A stretch of 64,000 nt of DNA from Flexivirga oryzae. GTDB lineage: Bacteria; Actinomycetota; Actinomycetes; Actinomycetales; Dermatophilaceae. Of this stretch, positions 8,839 through 16,429 are shown piece after piece. The number at the start of each line of letters is the position of its first letter. The first letter of the stretch is position 1. The notes under the pieces are model-generated. The model was not told the origin of the DNA and searched no databases. It saw only the letters and a list, made by a program, of their open reading frames with translations. The DNA lies in contig NZ_JACHVQ010000006.1 in assembly GCF_014190805.1 (NCBI RefSeq), positions 62,001-126,000 of the forward strand, written 5' to 3'. Made by a program: the position numbers and the translations under genes.

Positions 8839-8868
8839 TCGCGCGCGCCCCGGGGTTAGCGTCGATCC

Positions 8869-9237
8869 ATGGGTGAAGTGCGACAACTCCGGCAAACTCC
8901 GACGGTCGAGCCGCTCTGGCGGGATGTCCTCGGCGCCCAGTTGCGCCTGCTGCGCACCCGCAGGCACCGCACGATCACCACGACCGCCCGCCGGGCCGGC
9001 ATCTCCGCCCAATACCTCTCCGAGGTGGAGCGCGGCCGCAAGGACCCGTCCTCGGAGATCGTGGCGGCCATTGCCGGCGCCCTCGACAGCACGGTCGCCG
9101 AGATCACCGACCTCACGACCCGCGAACTGCGCCGGGCCACCGCGCAGCAGGCCCGGGCCGAGCAGCTCCTCGAGCTGCGCAGCACGGCCCACCGGTCCGC
9201 GACGTCGATCCGCGGGCCGGTGGCGCTGGCCGCCTGA
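8869..9237 (+). CDS. PopR/ClgR-family XRE-type regulator with a C-terminal ALAA degron
   Basis: A 122-residue DNA-binding protein with one XRE helix-turn-helix (LGAQLRLLRTRRHRTITTTARRAGISAQYLSEVERGRKDPSSEIVAAIAG split over residues about 22-70). This helix set and GISAQYLSEVERGRKDPSSE are hallmarks of ClgR/PopR, regulators of clp protease genes. It ends in ALAA, resembling the ssrA tag; established work on Streptomyces PopR shows that terminal alanines direct its ClpP-dependent turnover. It converges with two clpP genes five bases away, the same partners as popR with clpP3 clpP4. Start: ATG 8869 lies six bases after TAGCGT, so the message is probably leaderless. Confidence 0.88.
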   Translation: MGEVRQLRQTPTVEPLWRDVLGAQLRLLRTRRHRTITTTARRAGISAQYLSEVERGRKDPSSEIVAAIAGALDSTVAEITDLTTRELRRATAQQARAEQLLELRSTAHRSATSIRGPVALAA

Positions 9238-9242
9238 GACGC

Positions 9243-9836
9243 TCACTGGCTGCGGTAGGCCATCACTTCGTCCGCGAGCCCGTAGTCCACCGCCGCCTGC
9301 GGCGTGAAGATCCGGTCCCGGTCGGTGTCCTTGCGCAGCGCCTCGACGGTGCGGCCGGTGTGCCGGGCCAGCACCTCCTCCGCTTCCGACCGCAGCCGGA
9401 TCACCTCGTCGGCCGCCAGGATGATGTCGGGTATGGCGCCCCGACCGCTCCCGGACGGCTGGTGCAACAACACCCGGGAGTGCGGCAGCACGCTGCGCTT
9501 GCCGGGCTTCCCGGCCGCCAGCAGGATCGCGGCCGTCGAGCACGCCTGTCCGACACACGTCGTCGCGACCGGGGAGCGGACGAACTGCATCGCGTCATAC
9601 ACCGCGAAGGTCGCGGTCAGCGATCCCCCCGGCGAGTTGATGTACAGGTTGATCTCCTGGTCCGGCGCCGTCGACTCCAGGTGCAGGATCTGCGCGATCA
9701 GCGCGTTCGAGACGCCGTCGTCGATCTCGGTGCCGAGGTAGACGATCCGTTCGGCGAGCAGGTGACTGTAGACGTCCATCACCCGGTCACCACGCGGTGA
9801 GGAGGCGATGACGTTCGGGATGGTGTAGGAACTCAT
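9243..9836 (-). CDS. ATP-dependent Clp protease proteolytic subunit (second gene of pair, ClpP4-like)
   Basis: A 197-residue serine peptidase that forms a heptameric chamber with its partner and needs a Clp ATPase for unfolded substrates. Catalytic residues are in place: Ser100 in GQACSTAAILLAAG, His125 in LPHSRVLLHQPSG and an aspartate near 170 in RKDTDRDRIF. The start codon overlaps the stop of the upstream clpP gene (ATGA), so translation is probably coupled. A GGGGG tract about 8-12 bases upstream is a possible ribosome-binding site. The absence of clpX or tig next door and the PopR-like neighbour suggest the accessory pair rather than the essential clpP1 clpP2. Confidence 0.95.
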   Translation of the reverse strand: MSSYTIPNVIASSPRGDRVMDVYSHLLAERIVYLGTEIDDGVSNALIAQILHLESTAPDQEINLYINSPGGSLTATFAVYDAMQFVRSPVATTCVGQACSTAAILLAAGKPGKRSVLPHSRVLLHQPSGSGRGAIPDIILAADEVIRLRSEAEEVLARHTGRTVEALRKDTDRDRIFTPQAAVDYGLADEVMAYRSQ

Positions 9837-10453
9837 GATGCTGAAACCCCCAGTCCTACAGGAGTTTTCCGTGGTTTGATGTTGCCCAGGTCGTCGATGA
9901 CCTGGTCGATGAAGCCGTAGTGGACGGCCTGCTCCGCGGTGTACCAGCGGTCCCGCAGCGAGTCCTCGAAGACCCGCGTCAGGGGCTGCCCGGTCAACTC
10001 GGCGGTGATGCCCAGCACCGTGTCCCGGGTATGGCGCAGGTCGTCGGCCTGCAGCTCGATGTCGACGGCGGTTCCCCCGAACCCCGCACTGCCCTGATGC
10101 ATCAGGATCTTGGAGTGCGGCAGCGCGTAGCGCTTCCCCTTCTGCCCGGCGGTCAGCAGGAATTGCCCTGCGCTGCAGGCGAGTCCGAGCGCCAGCGTGG
10201 ACACGTCGTTGGGGATCGCACGCATCACGTCCATGATGGCGAGCATCGCCGGGACAGAGCCGCCGGGCGAGTTGATCCAGAAGCTGATGTCGGCGCGGGG
10301 ATCGGCGGCGGAGAGCAGGTAGAGCTGCGAGATGAGCCGGGTGCCGATCTCGTCGTCGAGGGCGGTGTCGAGCACGATGACGCGCTGGTCCAGCAGGTGT
10401 TCGGCGACCTGTCGGCTGAGTGGGTGTGGTGGCCTGGGTTGTTCTTCGGTCAT
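9833..10453 (-). CDS. ATP-dependent Clp protease proteolytic subunit (first gene of pair, ClpP3-like)
   Basis: A 206-residue ClpP paralogue with Ser94 in LALGLACSAGQFLL, His119 in LPHSKILMHQGS and Asp164 in FEDSLRDRWY. The sequence around the serine (LACSAGQ) departs from the usual GQAASMGA, as is common in the accessory subunit of two-type ClpP complexes. ATG 10453 was preferred over a longer frame because the family N-terminus begins here and upstream residues look non-coding. It is the promoter-proximal gene of the pair; a PopR-like operator lies about 45 bases upstream. Confidence 0.94.
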   Translation of the reverse strand: MTEEQPRPPHPLSRQVAEHLLDQRVIVLDTALDDEIGTRLISQLYLLSAADPRADISFWINSPGGSVPAMLAIMDVMRAIPNDVSTLALGLACSAGQFLLTAGQKGKRYALPHSKILMHQGSAGFGGTAVDIELQADDLRHTRDTVLGITAELTGQPLTRVFEDSLRDRWYTAEQAVHYGFIDQVIDDLGNIKPRKTPVGLGVSAS

Positions 10454-10495
10454 GTTTCGAGCATCGGCGAAACACACTGTGCAGCACCAGGTTTC

Positions 10496-10510
10496 GCTGC
10501 TGTCGGCAGC
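10496..10510. promoter_or_regulatory. Second PopR-like operator, upstream of the clpP pair
   Basis: GCTGCTGTCGGCAGC is an inverted repeat with the half-site spacing of TCTGCC-N3-GGCAGA (CTGC and GGCAG conserved, 9 of 12 defined positions). It sits between the clpP start at 10453 and the divergent gene at 10530, whose minus-10 hexamer begins at 10518. Confidence 0.55.
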
Positions 10511-10529
10511 GATCCCGTACGATCGCGGC

Positions 10530-11243
10530 ATGACCATCGACCAGCAGCGCACGGATCTGGCACCTGACGGGATCCTGGTCGCCGCCATCAACCTCGGCAA
10601 CCCGGTGCTCGCTCAGGGGAACCCCGACGACCCGCAGGGAGTCACGGTGGATCTCGCCCACGAGGTCGCCCGGCGGCTCGGCGTCGACGTCCGGTTCAGC
10701 TGTTTCGACGCCGCCCGCAAGTCGTTCGCCGAGCTCACCGAGGGCGCAGCCACCATCGCGTTCCTCGCCGACGAGCCCGCACGCGCGGCGGAGGTCACCT
10801 TCACCCGGCCGTACGTCCTCATCGACGGTGTGTATGCCGTCCCCGGCTCGTCGTCATACCGCTCCCCGGCCGAGATCGACGCGCCGGGCGTGCAGATCGG
10901 CGTCAAGCAGGGTTCGGCATACGACCTCTTCCTCACCCGCACCCTGCAGCACGCCACCATCGTCCGCGGAGCGGACGGCACCACGGTGTTCGGCGAGCAG
11001 GGGCTGGACGTCGCGGCGGGCATTCGCGAACCGGTCACGGCATACGTCGGCGCGCACCCCGATCTGCGCCTGATCGATGAGCCGTTCATGCAGATCCGCC
11101 AGTCGGTCGCGACCCGGCGGACGGCCGACCCGGCGACGACCAGCTGGCTGAACGACCTGCTCGACGAATTGCTCGCCGGCGGCTTCGTCCGCGAGGCGTT
11201 GCGGGCTTCGGGCCAATTAGTTGGTCTCGCCGCGGGCCGCTGA
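10530..11243 (+). CDS. Family 3 solute-binding-fold protein without signal peptide
   Basis: A 237-residue protein with the type II periplasmic binding fold of amino-acid transporters (DLAHEVARRLGVDVRFSCFDAARKSFAEL, GVKQGSAYDLFLTRTL and a C-terminal WLNDLLDELLAGGFVREALR). It has neither a signal peptide nor a lipobox, so it should stay in the cytosol, and no permease or ATPase gene is adjacent. It may be an enzyme such as a dehydratase of the same fold or a cytosolic binding protein; function unknown. Start: ATG 10530 lies six bases after TACGAT, a leaderless arrangement. Its last 27 bases overlap the convergent hydrolase gene. Confidence 0.82.
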   Translation: MTIDQQRTDLAPDGILVAAINLGNPVLAQGNPDDPQGVTVDLAHEVARRLGVDVRFSCFDAARKSFAELTEGAATIAFLADEPARAAEVTFTRPYVLIDGVYAVPGSSSYRSPAEIDAPGVQIGVKQGSAYDLFLTRTLQHATIVRGADGTTVFGEQGLDVAAGIREPVTAYVGAHPDLRLIDEPFMQIRQSVATRRTADPATTSWLNDLLDELLAGGFVREALRASGQLVGLAAGR

Positions 11244-12281
11244 GGGCGCCGCTGCCGCTGCCCGGTAGGTGTCCACGCCGTCGGCCCGCCCGTCGGCCAG
11301 CACGCCGTCCCGGACGAGGACCGCAAGATGGGCGGCCGTTTCGGCGACGGCGAGGTACTGGTTGCCCGCGTCGAGCTCGGCGAAGTGCTTCTCGTGCCGG
11401 GTCCACGTCAGGGCACGCGCCACCTCGTAGACCGTTGTCGCGCCACCACCGACGGCTTCGGCCGTCGCGTCCAGCCGCAGCCGGTGGTGCTCGGCGAGCT
11501 CGTCGGCGCGCCGGTGCGAGCGGGCGCCCAGCGCTCCGTGTGCGGGCAGCACGGCCAGGTCCGGAAGCTGACGCACCACCTGCAAGGACTCCAGGAACGC
11601 CGCGAGCGCAAGCGGGTCCCGGGGCACTTCGAGGCCGATCGACGGTGTGATCCTCGGCAGCACATGGTCCCCCGCGAACAGCAACCCGGCCTGTTCGTCC
11701 AGGAACACCAGGTGGCCCCGGGTGTGACCGGGGGTCGGAACCGCCCGCAGGGTTCGGTCCCCGACGGCGAAGTCGGTGGGGGCGTCGATCCACTCGTCGG
11801 GCAGGCCGTACTCCGAGGTCGGCCGCGGCGGCCGGGCGGCCAGCAGCGGACGGAGTTCGTGCGCACCCCACCGCGAGAGCCAGGGGTCCTCGACACCCGA
11901 ACCGGCCCCGTCCACCGCGGCCTCGATGCTTTCCCGCTCGCCCGCACCGATCAGCACCCGGGTGCCCAGCAGCGACCGCAGCCGGATGGCGAGCGTGTAA
12001 TGATCCCGGTGCATGTGCGTGACGAGCACCCGGTCGATCTGGCCGAGGTCGAGGTCGAGCTGCGCCAGGCCCCGCTCCAGCACCTGCTGCCCCGGGCCGA
12101 AGGACCAACCCGAATCGATCAGGGTCGCTCGATCACCGTGCCTGAGCACGTAGACGTTGATCGCACGTAGCCCGTCCTCGGGCAGCGGCAGCGGGATCCG
12201 GAACACGCCCGGGGCGGCCTGCTCCACGACTTCATCGGTCCACGGGCCCGAACCTTCGTGTCCTTCAGTGTTCGTCGGCAC
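11217..12281 (-). CDS. MBL-fold metallo-hydrolase
   Basis: A 354-residue metallo-beta-lactamase-fold hydrolase. The zinc motif THMHRDHYT (HxHxDH), the third-ligand PTPGHTRGH and the later FAGDHVL and PAHG motifs are all present, followed by a C-terminal winged-helix-like extension common in LACTB2/RNase Z-like hydrolases. The exact substrate is unknown; thioesters and lactones are common in this family. The start is GTG 12281, preceded by GGAGGG eight bases away; the open frame upstream has no such site. Transcribed divergently from the DUF255 gene. Confidence 0.88.
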   Translation of the reverse strand: MPTNTEGHEGSGPWTDEVVEQAAPGVFRIPLPLPEDGLRAINVYVLRHGDRATLIDSGWSFGPGQQVLERGLAQLDLDLGQIDRVLVTHMHRDHYTLAIRLRSLLGTRVLIGAGERESIEAAVDGAGSGVEDPWLSRWGAHELRPLLAARPPRPTSEYGLPDEWIDAPTDFAVGDRTLRAVPTPGHTRGHLVFLDEQAGLLFAGDHVLPRITPSIGLEVPRDPLALAAFLESLQVVRQLPDLAVLPAHGALGARSHRRADELAEHHRLRLDATAEAVGGGATTVYEVARALTWTRHEKHFAELDAGNQYLAVAETAAHLAVLVRDGVLADGRADGVDTYRAAAAAPSAARGETN

Positions 12282-12391
12282 TGTGTCTCCCTCCGCGCCC
12301 CGGGGCGGGCGTTGTATGGCGAAACTATCAACTGCCCAGATCCGTGCGGACCCAGGATGTGGGTGAACCGGTCGCATGCAACGCTGGGACC

Positions 12392-14380
12392 ATGCCCAAC
12401 CGACTCCGGGACTCACGGTCGCCATACCTCCTGCAGCACGCCGACAACCCGGTGGACTGGTGGGAATGGGGACCCGAGGCGCTGCAGGAGGCCGCCGAGC
12501 GCGACCTGCCGATCCTGTTGTCCGTCGGGTATGCCGCCTGCCACTGGTGCCACGTCATGGCGCACCAGTCGTTCGAGGACGCCACCGTGGCCGCCGCGAT
12601 CAACGACTCGTTCATCGCGATCAAGGTCGACCGGGAGGAGCACCCGGACATCGACGCCGCCTACATGACGGCGACCACGGCCATGACCGGCAACGGCGGG
12701 TGGCCGATGACGTGCCTGCTGACACCCGACGGCAAGCCGTTCTTCGCCGGCACCTACCTGCCGAAAGCGCAGTTCCTGCAATTGCTCTCGGCCGCGTCCC
12801 ACGCGTGGGCGAACCAGCGCGACCAGGTCCTCGCCTCGGGCGAGCACATCGCGACCCAACTCGCGGCGGCCACCGACCGGGGCACATCCGTCCCGATCAC
12901 CGACGAGCAGGCGCGGGCGTCCGTCGCGACCCTGCAGCAGTCGTATGACGACACGTATGGCGGCTTCGGCGGGGCTCCCAAGTTCCCGCCGACGATGGTG
13001 CTGGAGTTCCTGTTGCGCCACCACGCGCGCACCGGCGACGAGAGCTGCCTGCGGATGGCCGAGCACACCTGCGCCGCGATGGCACGCGGCGGGATCTACG
13101 ACCAGTTGGCGGGCGGCTTCGCGAGGTACAGCGTCGACGCGACCTGGACGGTGCCGCACTTCGAGAAGATGCTCTACGACAACGCCCAGTTGCTGCGCGT
13201 CTACGCCCACCTGTGGCGGGCGAACCTCGATCCGCTCGCCGCCCGGATCGCCACGGAGACAGCGGAATTCATCATCCGCGACCTCGGCACCCCCGAAGGC
13301 GGTTTCGCCAGCGCCTTGGACGCCGACACCGACGGGGTGGAGGGTGCGACCTACGTCTGGACACCGGGCGAGCTGCGCGCCGCGCTCGGCGAGGACGACG
13401 GCAACCGCGCGGCGGAGTTGCTCGATGTGACCGCAGCGGGCACCTTCGAGCACGGCCGGTCCACCCTGCAACTCCCCCAGGACCCCGAGGACGGAGCGTG
13501 GTGGGAGACGACCCGGACGGACCTGCTCGCCGCACGGGCGGAGCGCGCCCAGCCCGCGCGCGACGGCAAGGTGGTGACCTCGTGGAACGGCCTGGCCATC
13601 AGCGCACTGGCCGAGGCCTCGATGATCCTGCGTGTGCCCGAATGGCTCGATGCCGCAGTGCGATCCGCGGAGTTCATCCTCGACCGGCACCTGGTCGACG
13701 GCAGGCTGCGGCGCAGCTCGTTGGACGGGTCGGTCGGCGCCGCGCCGGGCGTCGCGGACGACTACGGCAACTTCGCCGAAGCGCTGCTGACCCTGCACCA
13801 GGCGACCGGCGAACACCGCTACCTGACGCTCGCCCAGGACCTGCTGGCGACCGCGACCGAGATCTTCTCCGAACCCTCCGGCGGCTTCCACGACGCCGCG
13901 GCGGACGGCGAGCAGCTGTTCTTCACCCCGCGCGGTGCCGGCGACAACGCCGAGCCGTGCGGGACCTCGAGCCTGGCCGGCGCGCTCCTCGTCCTCAGCG
14001 CGCTGACCGGCGACCCTGCGCCACGGGAGCGTTCGGAGCAAGCCGTGGCTGCGATGGGCCAAATCGCCACGGAGGCACCGCGATTCGCCGGTTGGGCGCT
14101 GGCGGTCGCCGAGGCACAGCTGGCCGGCCCGGTGCAGGTGGCGGTCGTCGGCGACGGACGCGCCGCCCGCGGTCTGGTCCGATCCGCGTGGGAGGCGCCC
14201 TCCGCCGGCGCGGTCGTCGTGGCAGGTCCCCCGGACTCGGCGCAGAGCCCGTTGCTGGCCGATCGTCCGCTGGTCGACGAGCGGCCGGCGGCATACGTCT
14301 GCCACGGCTTCGTGTGCGCAGCCCCGGTCACCGACCGGGACGAGCTGCTGCAGCAGCTACGCGGTCCCGCCGCGCAGTAG
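12392..14380 (+). CDS. DUF255 thioredoxin-domain protein (YyaL / SPATA20 family)
   Basis: A 662-residue cytosolic protein. The N-terminal thioredoxin-like DUF255 domain includes NRLRDSRSPYLLQHADNPVDWW and the CxxC-type motif AACHWCHVM; the rest is an (alpha/alpha)6-barrel-like region resembling N-acylglucosamine 2-epimerases (GIYDQLAGGFARYSVDATWTVPHFEKMLYDN). Family length is usually 650-690 residues, so it is full length. The biochemical role is unresolved. ATG 12392 aligns with the conserved N-terminus MPNRL; an ATG 48 bases upstream is rejected. Confidence 0.9.
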   Translation: MPNRLRDSRSPYLLQHADNPVDWWEWGPEALQEAAERDLPILLSVGYAACHWCHVMAHQSFEDATVAAAINDSFIAIKVDREEHPDIDAAYMTATTAMTGNGGWPMTCLLTPDGKPFFAGTYLPKAQFLQLLSAASHAWANQRDQVLASGEHIATQLAAATDRGTSVPITDEQARASVATLQQSYDDTYGGFGGAPKFPPTMVLEFLLRHHARTGDESCLRMAEHTCAAMARGGIYDQLAGGFARYSVDATWTVPHFEKMLYDNAQLLRVYAHLWRANLDPLAARIATETAEFIIRDLGTPEGGFASALDADTDGVEGATYVWTPGELRAALGEDDGNRAAELLDVTAAGTFEHGRSTLQLPQDPEDGAWWETTRTDLLAARAERAQPARDGKVVTSWNGLAISALAEASMILRVPEWLDAAVRSAEFILDRHLVDGRLRRSSLDGSVGAAPGVADDYGNFAEALLTLHQATGEHRYLTLAQDLLATATEIFSEPSGGFHDAAADGEQLFFTPRGAGDNAEPCGTSSLAGALLVLSALTGDPAPRERSEQAVAAMGQIATEAPRFAGWALAVAEAQLAGPVQVAVVGDGRAARGLVRSAWEAPSAGAVVVAGPPDSAQSPLLADRPLVDERPAAYVCHGFVCAAPVTDRDELLQQLRGPAAQ

Positions 14381-15253
14381 CCGGGATCCGTTGCGCCAGA
14401 GCACGTCCCGCATCCAGTCGTCGCCGAGGTCGAGGCGCGCGAGGGCCGTCAGCTGGTGCGCGTACGGGTAGGGGATGTTGGGGAAGTCCGACCCGAGGAC
14501 GACGCGATCCCGCAACTCGCCCAACCGCGCCGCATAGCCGTCGGGCAACGGCGCGAAGCGATCGGTGAAGTCGGTGGCGACCATCGTCGTGTCGAGATGG
14601 ACGTTGTCGTAACGCTCCACCAGGTCGGCGAACTCGTGATACTCCGGCATACCGGCGTGCGCGATGACGAGCGTCAGCCGCGGATGCCGCGCCAGCACTC
14701 GTGCAACGCGCTGCGACCCGGTGAACTCCCCTGCGATCGGCGCGGACCCGGCATGTATGACGACAGGCACGCCCGCCTCCGCCAGCAGCGACCAGGCAGG
14801 ATCCAGCAACTCGTCGTCCGGTGCGTACCGTCCGACCTGCACGTGCATCTTGAACAGCCGGGCCCCCGAATCCAGCGCCTGCGCGACATAGCTGCCGACA
14901 TCCGGCTCCGGGTAGAGGGTCGCGCAGTGAACGCCGTCCGGCACCCGGCGGGCGAAGTCCGCGTTCCACTCGTTGAGCCAGCGCGCCATGCCCGCCTTGT
15001 GCGGGTAGGTCAGCGCCGGGATCTGCCGCACGCCGAAGCCGCGCAGCACCGCCAGCCTGGTCGCCTCGTCGAAACGGTAGGTGATCGGCCACGCCGTCCC
15101 GTAGTGCTCCAGGGCGCCGTCGAAGTACGCCCACACCTTGCGCAACATCGGCTCGGGCAGGAAGTGCACATGGATGTCCGCCAGCCCCGGGAGCCCGAGG
15201 GCATCCAGGTAGCCCGGGATCTCCGCGTCGCCGACGGGTCCGCTCGTCGTCAT
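14357..15253 (-). CDS. Amidohydrolase-family (COG2159-type) metal-dependent hydrolase
   Basis: A 298-residue TIM-barrel protein with the metal-binding ADIHVHF at the start of strand 1, a buried histidine in VVIHAGSAP, LTLVIAHAGMPEYHEF and the strand 8 motif VVLGSDFPNIPYPY. This pattern fits decarboxylases and hydrolases of the ACMSD/amidohydrolase-2 group; the substrate is unknown. ATG 15253 is preceded by GGGGA. An eight-codon leaderless frame (15250-15276) ends on TGA overlapping this ATG. The gene overlaps the convergent DUF255 gene by 24 bases. Confidence 0.86.
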   Translation of the reverse strand: MTTSGPVGDAEIPGYLDALGLPGLADIHVHFLPEPMLRKVWAYFDGALEHYGTAWPITYRFDEATRLAVLRGFGVRQIPALTYPHKAGMARWLNEWNADFARRVPDGVHCATLYPEPDVGSYVAQALDSGARLFKMHVQVGRYAPDDELLDPAWSLLAEAGVPVVIHAGSAPIAGEFTGSQRVARVLARHPRLTLVIAHAGMPEYHEFADLVERYDNVHLDTTMVATDFTDRFAPLPDGYAARLGELRDRVVLGSDFPNIPYPYAHQLTALARLDLGDDWMRDVLWRNGSRLLRGGTA

Positions 15254-15276
15254 ACCGATCCCCACACGCTCGACAT
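15250..15276 (-). CDS. Possible eight-codon upstream leader peptide, translationally coupled to the amidohydrolase
   Basis: The first ATG after a strong minus-10 hexamer TAGGTT (complement of 15283-15288) lies exactly six bases downstream and encodes MSSVWGSV. Its TGA overlaps the ATG of the amidohydrolase (ATGA). The spacing matches the leaderless starts seen elsewhere, so ribosomes may enter here and reinitiate on the main gene. It is far too short to judge by coding bias. Confidence 0.4.
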   Translation of the reverse strand: MSSVWGSV

Positions 15277-15326
15277 GATCGCAACCTAACCACAGCCACG
15301 ACGGCGCGCTGGAGTTGAATGGGCGC

Positions 15327-15797
15327 ATGGATCAGCAACGTGAGGTGCTCACCTGGGACATTTTCGGCAGTGCGAGCCGCGAGCTGGCTCAGACGATCTA
15401 CGACGACGGCTACCGCCCTGACCTGATCATCTCGATCGCGCGTGGTGGTCTGATCCCGGCGGGGGCGATCAGTTACGCCCTCGGCATGAAGAACGTGCAC
15501 GTGCTCAACGTCGAGTTCTACACCGGTGTCGACGAGCGCCTGCCGATGCCCGTGATGCTGCCGCCCGTCCCCCAGCCCGTGGATCTGTCGGGTGCGACGG
15601 TGCTGATCATCGATGACGTCGCCGACACCGGCGGGACGCTCGACCTGGTGCGCAAGTTCTGCGAGGGTCACGTCAAGGAGACCCGCTGCGCCGTCATCTA
15701 CGAGAAGTCGCGCTCGATGGTCAAGTGCGAATACGTCTGGAAACGCACCGACCAGTGGATCGACTTCCCCTGGTCCAGCCAGCCGGAGATCGGCTGA
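15327..15797 (+). CDS. Type I phosphoribosyltransferase (xanthine/guanine PRT-like)
   Basis: A 156-residue PRPP-dependent transferase. The PRPP-binding loop is VLIIDDVADTGGTLDLV and the pyrophosphate loop is IISIARGGLIPAGAISYAL. The C-terminal EYVWKRTDQWIDFPWSS resembles XGPRT/Gpt-type purine salvage enzymes common in Actinobacteria. The likely reaction is base plus PRPP to nucleoside monophosphate; the base preference is not certain. ATG 15327 is chosen because TTGAAT ends six bases before it. A TTG twelve bases upstream is a weaker alternative. Confidence 0.86.
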   Translation: MDQQREVLTWDIFGSASRELAQTIYDDGYRPDLIISIARGGLIPAGAISYALGMKNVHVLNVEFYTGVDERLPMPVMLPPVPQPVDLSGATVLIIDDVADTGGTLDLVRKFCEGHVKETRCAVIYEKSRSMVKCEYVWKRTDQWIDFPWSSQPEIG

Positions 15798-15812
15798 CCC
15801 GGCCGCCTCACC

Positions 15813-16373
15813 TCACTCGGGATCCGGGCGTCCGCCGAAGTCCCATCGGTGCACCTCGGGCTCAGCACCGTCGCCGGCACCGAGCACCGCCCGCGCCGCG
15901 CGGGCGTCATCCACCTGGACGAGCGCGGCAGTGCCGAGTCGACCGCCGCCACTGTCGGACAGCAACCCCCCGCACGCAATGACCGCGTCCGGATCCTGCG
16001 GCTGACCGACCCGATGCCCGCCGAGCCCGATCACCAGGAACCGGGGCGCGTCCGGTCGTGGGTTCGGGAACTCCCACATGGTCCGGCCCAGCAGGTCGTG
16101 CCATCGCCGGAGCATCACGTCCCGGAACACTCCCGCCTGCCAGTACGGCTCGTCGAGCGCGAACGCCCGAGCCGCAGCGGGTCCTGCGACGCGCACGATG
16201 TGGACGCTGCCGCTGACCGAGCCGTCAGCCCCGAACGTGGGTCCGCGCGCGATCAGGCGGTCGGCGAAGCGGTCCATGTAGGACCAGTGCTCCTCGCGGA
16301 GATCGTCACGCAGTAGTCCGGCACCGGCGCGGTCCCGGTGAAAACAGAAGAAGTCCACCGTCATACCCTCCAT
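15813..16373 (-). CDS. YCII-related domain protein
   Basis: A 186-residue protein whose N-terminal 100 residues form a YciI-like dimeric alpha-beta barrel (MTVDFFCFHRDRAGAGLLRDDLREEHWSYMD, then HIVRVAGPAAARAFALDEPYWQAGVF). The C-terminal half is less conserved and may be a second related module. Function unknown; YciI-like proteins are small putative catalysts. Two tandem operators lie between it and a divergent TetR gene, so it is probably a TetR target. ATG 16373 has AGGA four bases upstream; ATG 16364 is an alternative. Confidence 0.8.
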   Translation of the reverse strand: MEGMTVDFFCFHRDRAGAGLLRDDLREEHWSYMDRFADRLIARGPTFGADGSVSGSVHIVRVAGPAAARAFALDEPYWQAGVFRDVMLRRWHDLLGRTMWEFPNPRPDAPRFLVIGLGGHRVGQPQDPDAVIACGGLLSDSGGGRLGTAALVQVDDARAARAVLGAGDGAEPEVHRWDFGGRPDPE

Positions 16374-16380
16374 TTATTCC

Positions 16381-16421
16381 TATACGGCGTATAAGAACGC
16401 AGGTCACTATACGGCGTACAG
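16381..16421. promoter_or_regulatory. Two tandem TetR-type operators
   Basis: TATACGGCGTATA (16381-16393) is a perfect dyad around GGC, and TATACGGCGTACA (16408-16420) repeats it with one change 27 bases later. They fill the 56-base gap between the divergent YCII and TetR genes; the second overlaps the minus-10 hexamer TACAGT of the regulator. Confidence 0.8.
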
Positions 16422-16429
16422 TTGCCGTT

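Noticed and set aside
8837..8851. ClgR box GTTCGC-N5-GCGAAC before the PopR-like gene
   Set aside because: Only the first half-site fits; the PopR-type palindrome next to it matches much better.
12413..14305. 630-codon minus-strand frame under the DUF255 gene
   Set aside because: Shadow frame; the plus-strand protein has clear family motifs, this one has none.
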